Shown here in pieces: positions 14,253-15,342 of a DNA stretch of 15,342 bases. The stretch spans positions 1 through 15,342 of the forward strand of contig CAUZFZ010000210.1 of assembly GCA_963579025.1 (NCBI GenBank), given 5' to 3'. Source of the DNA: CAUZFZ01 sp963579025. GTDB lineage: Bacteria; Planctomycetota; Planctomycetia; Planctomycetales; Planctomycetaceae. Numbering within the stretch: position 1 is the stretch's first letter; each line of letters starts with the position of its first letter. The position numbers and the translations under genes were made by a program. The notes beneath the pieces were generated by a model. That model did no database searches, was not told the DNA's origin, and saw only the letters and a program-made list of their open reading frames with translations.

Positions 14253-15329
14253 TCACAAGCTCTGCATCCTCTGTGTCGAGATCGCGAAAGCGTGCCAAAC
14301 CAGAGCGATTGGAAGCAAGACTCCGATTAGCAGCTTCCTAAATGGAGAGGCAGTGTGGTGAACGAAGGAAACAAGTTCATCCACCAAGTAGAATAGCAAA
14401 CACATACCGACAATGAGACCCACCCAAATCGCTAGGTGCCCTACTAGAACGACTAGAACGACTAGAACGTGAGGCAACGCCACTACGGCAATCACGGCCA
14501 GTACAAATCCAGCTATATCAAGTGCAAGTCCTAGACCATAGTCGATATTGCCCAGTTCGCACTCTGGTGGCGAATTCAGCCCCTTGCCATACGGAGCAGT
14601 CGATAGCCTGTCCTTGAATTCTCGTACGACCAGCCGAAACGCCGAGTCGGTTGTCCAGATCGCCACATTAATGTCGGCTGGAGTCATCTCTTTGATGTCG
14701 TATGAGTGTAGAATTGCAGTAATCTGTCTCTGCCAATCTGATCTACTTAAGCTGTCGTCGCCGACAAAAAGGACACGCTGTTCCCGAAGCGTCGCGATTG
14801 CCAACGCAACCTCCGCTTCTACGAACGGCGTAAGCTCAGTCACGTCAACCACGACACATCCGCACTCGCGCATGGTCACCCACAAACGGTGAAACCAATC
14901 TTCTCCCGACTCTAGATTCATTAGTCGGGCAGTATTGTATCTAAATATGAATGGAAGCAGGAAGAAGTGTCGTAACAAATGAGGCATACGCTCAGAAGGT
15001 GCACGGATCCCAGAAAGCCGAAATCTGCCTCCTAATTCAATTTGGATGGCTTTTCGAATCGGCCACGAGTGTTCATCGTTATGAAATGCACGAAGGTATA
15101 ACGCGTCAACTCTTTTCCAAGGCATTGACAGAAGTATGACAAATGTAACTGGAAATCCAGATGCAGCCAAGGAAATCATCACGCCAGATTGGTGCCCCTC
15201 GATCAGTGACAATACGGCGTCGTTCGTAAATAAACTACCTAATTGGCATTGACCTTCTGCATTGAGTTGTTGCAAACTGTTTATATGCCGGATGCAACAA
15301 TGGTCGATGGAATCCGATCGAAATACCAC
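14253..15329 (-). CDS. Uncharacterised membrane protein with a TIR-like domain, possibly 5'-partial
   Basis: I do not recognise a named family. The frame starts with GTG at 15329 and stays open to the window edge, so the gene may begin further upstream; Met51 (15179) and Met69 (15125) are alternatives without clear ribosome sites. Residues about 74-190 look like an alpha/beta nucleotide-binding-type domain. A first strand DALYLRAFHND resembles TIR strand A, and CGCVVVDVTELTPFVEAEVALAI (157-178) resembles the TIR strand-helix carrying the catalytic glutamate (E171 or E173). Residues about 265-350 contain three strongly hydrophobic segments (about 268-297, 298-318 and 332-350). A weaker one lies near 49-70. 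The DNA looks richer in A/T than the rep and par genes, hinting at a separate origin. A TIR-like domain on a membrane anchor in a plasmid would fit a defence or signalling effector, but that is inference. Confidence 0.6.
   Translation of the reverse strand: MVFRSDSIDHCCIRHINSLQQLNAEGQCQLGSLFTNDAVLSLIEGHQSGVMISLAASGFPVTFVILLSMPWKRVDALYLRAFHNDEHSWPIRKAIQIELGGRFRLSGIRAPSERMPHLLRHFFLLPFIFRYNTARLMNLESGEDWFHRLWVTMRECGCVVVDVTELTPFVEAEVALAIATLREQRVLFVGDDSLSRSDWQRQITAILHSYDIKEMTPADINVAIWTTDSAFRLVVREFKDRLSTAPYGKGLNSPPECELGNIDYGLGLALDIAGFVLAVIAVVALPHVLVVLVVLVGHLAIWVGLIVGMCLLFYLVDELVSFVHHTASPFRKLLIGVLLPIALVWHAFAISTQRMQSL
14443..14469. repeat. Triple 9-bp tandem repeat in a membrane-helix codon run
   Basis: ACTAGAACG is repeated three times without a change. 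On the coding strand it gives the VLVVLVVLV run (about residues 288-296) in the first C-terminal membrane segment. Repeat slippage here would change helix length in steps of three residues without breaking the frame. Confidence 0.9.
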
Positions 15330-15342
15330 GCGCTCGTTAACG

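Overview
The window looks like planctomycete DNA. The left half carries gene families that are strongly expanded in that phylum: two large secreted cytochrome-like proteins (PSCyt1/DUF1549/DUF1553 and DUF1587/DUF1592/DUF1588/DUF1585) with CxxCH haem motifs, and a Tat-exported DUF1501 protein. The right half is a plasmid-type replication and partition module. Every gene I can support lies on the minus strand, so the window is best read from right to left.

Right part (about 8.9-15.3 kb), in transcription order: an uncharacterised membrane protein with a TIR-like cytosolic domain that may continue past the window edge; a plasmid replication initiator (rep); five 18-bp iterons directly after the rep stop codon, a likely replication origin; one long ORF joining a ParA ATPase to a ParB-like CTPase/HTH protein; a 16-bp perfect palindrome; and a DnaB-type replicative helicase. 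A GTGATCGCG motif occurs four times, only in the spacers on either side of this module and in opposite orientations, so it may mark the module's boundaries or origin. The element would thus bring its own initiator, helicase and partition system.

Middle (8.4-8.9 kb): a 500-bp spacer with a diverged direct repeat (195-bp offset) and a tight 14-bp dyad at the dnaB stop. A clear promoter with an overlapping FadR-type palindromic operator follows, driving a GntR/FCD regulator. Left part (0-8.3 kb): the regulator overlaps the PSCyt1/DUF1549/DUF1553 gene by ATGA, which overlaps the DUF1501 gene by 11 nt; the DUF1592 gene follows after 116 nt, then a frame-disrupted four-helix-bundle (IVP-type) gene. 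This reads as a regulated operon for envelope/periplasmic functions whose substrate cannot be told from sequence.

The most unusual signal is a set of palindromic elements placed inside these coding sequences. Two copies of one 56/59-bp palindrome and one copy of a different 69-bp palindrome sit in frame in the PSCyt1/DUF1549/DUF1553 gene. A 55-bp hairpin lies between the start codon and the Tat signal of the DUF1501 gene. A nested palindrome sharing that hairpin's arm makes up most of the predicted N-terminus of the DUF1592 gene. All are translated without a stop. They resemble in behaviour, not in sequence, the protein-coding palindromic elements known from Rickettsia.
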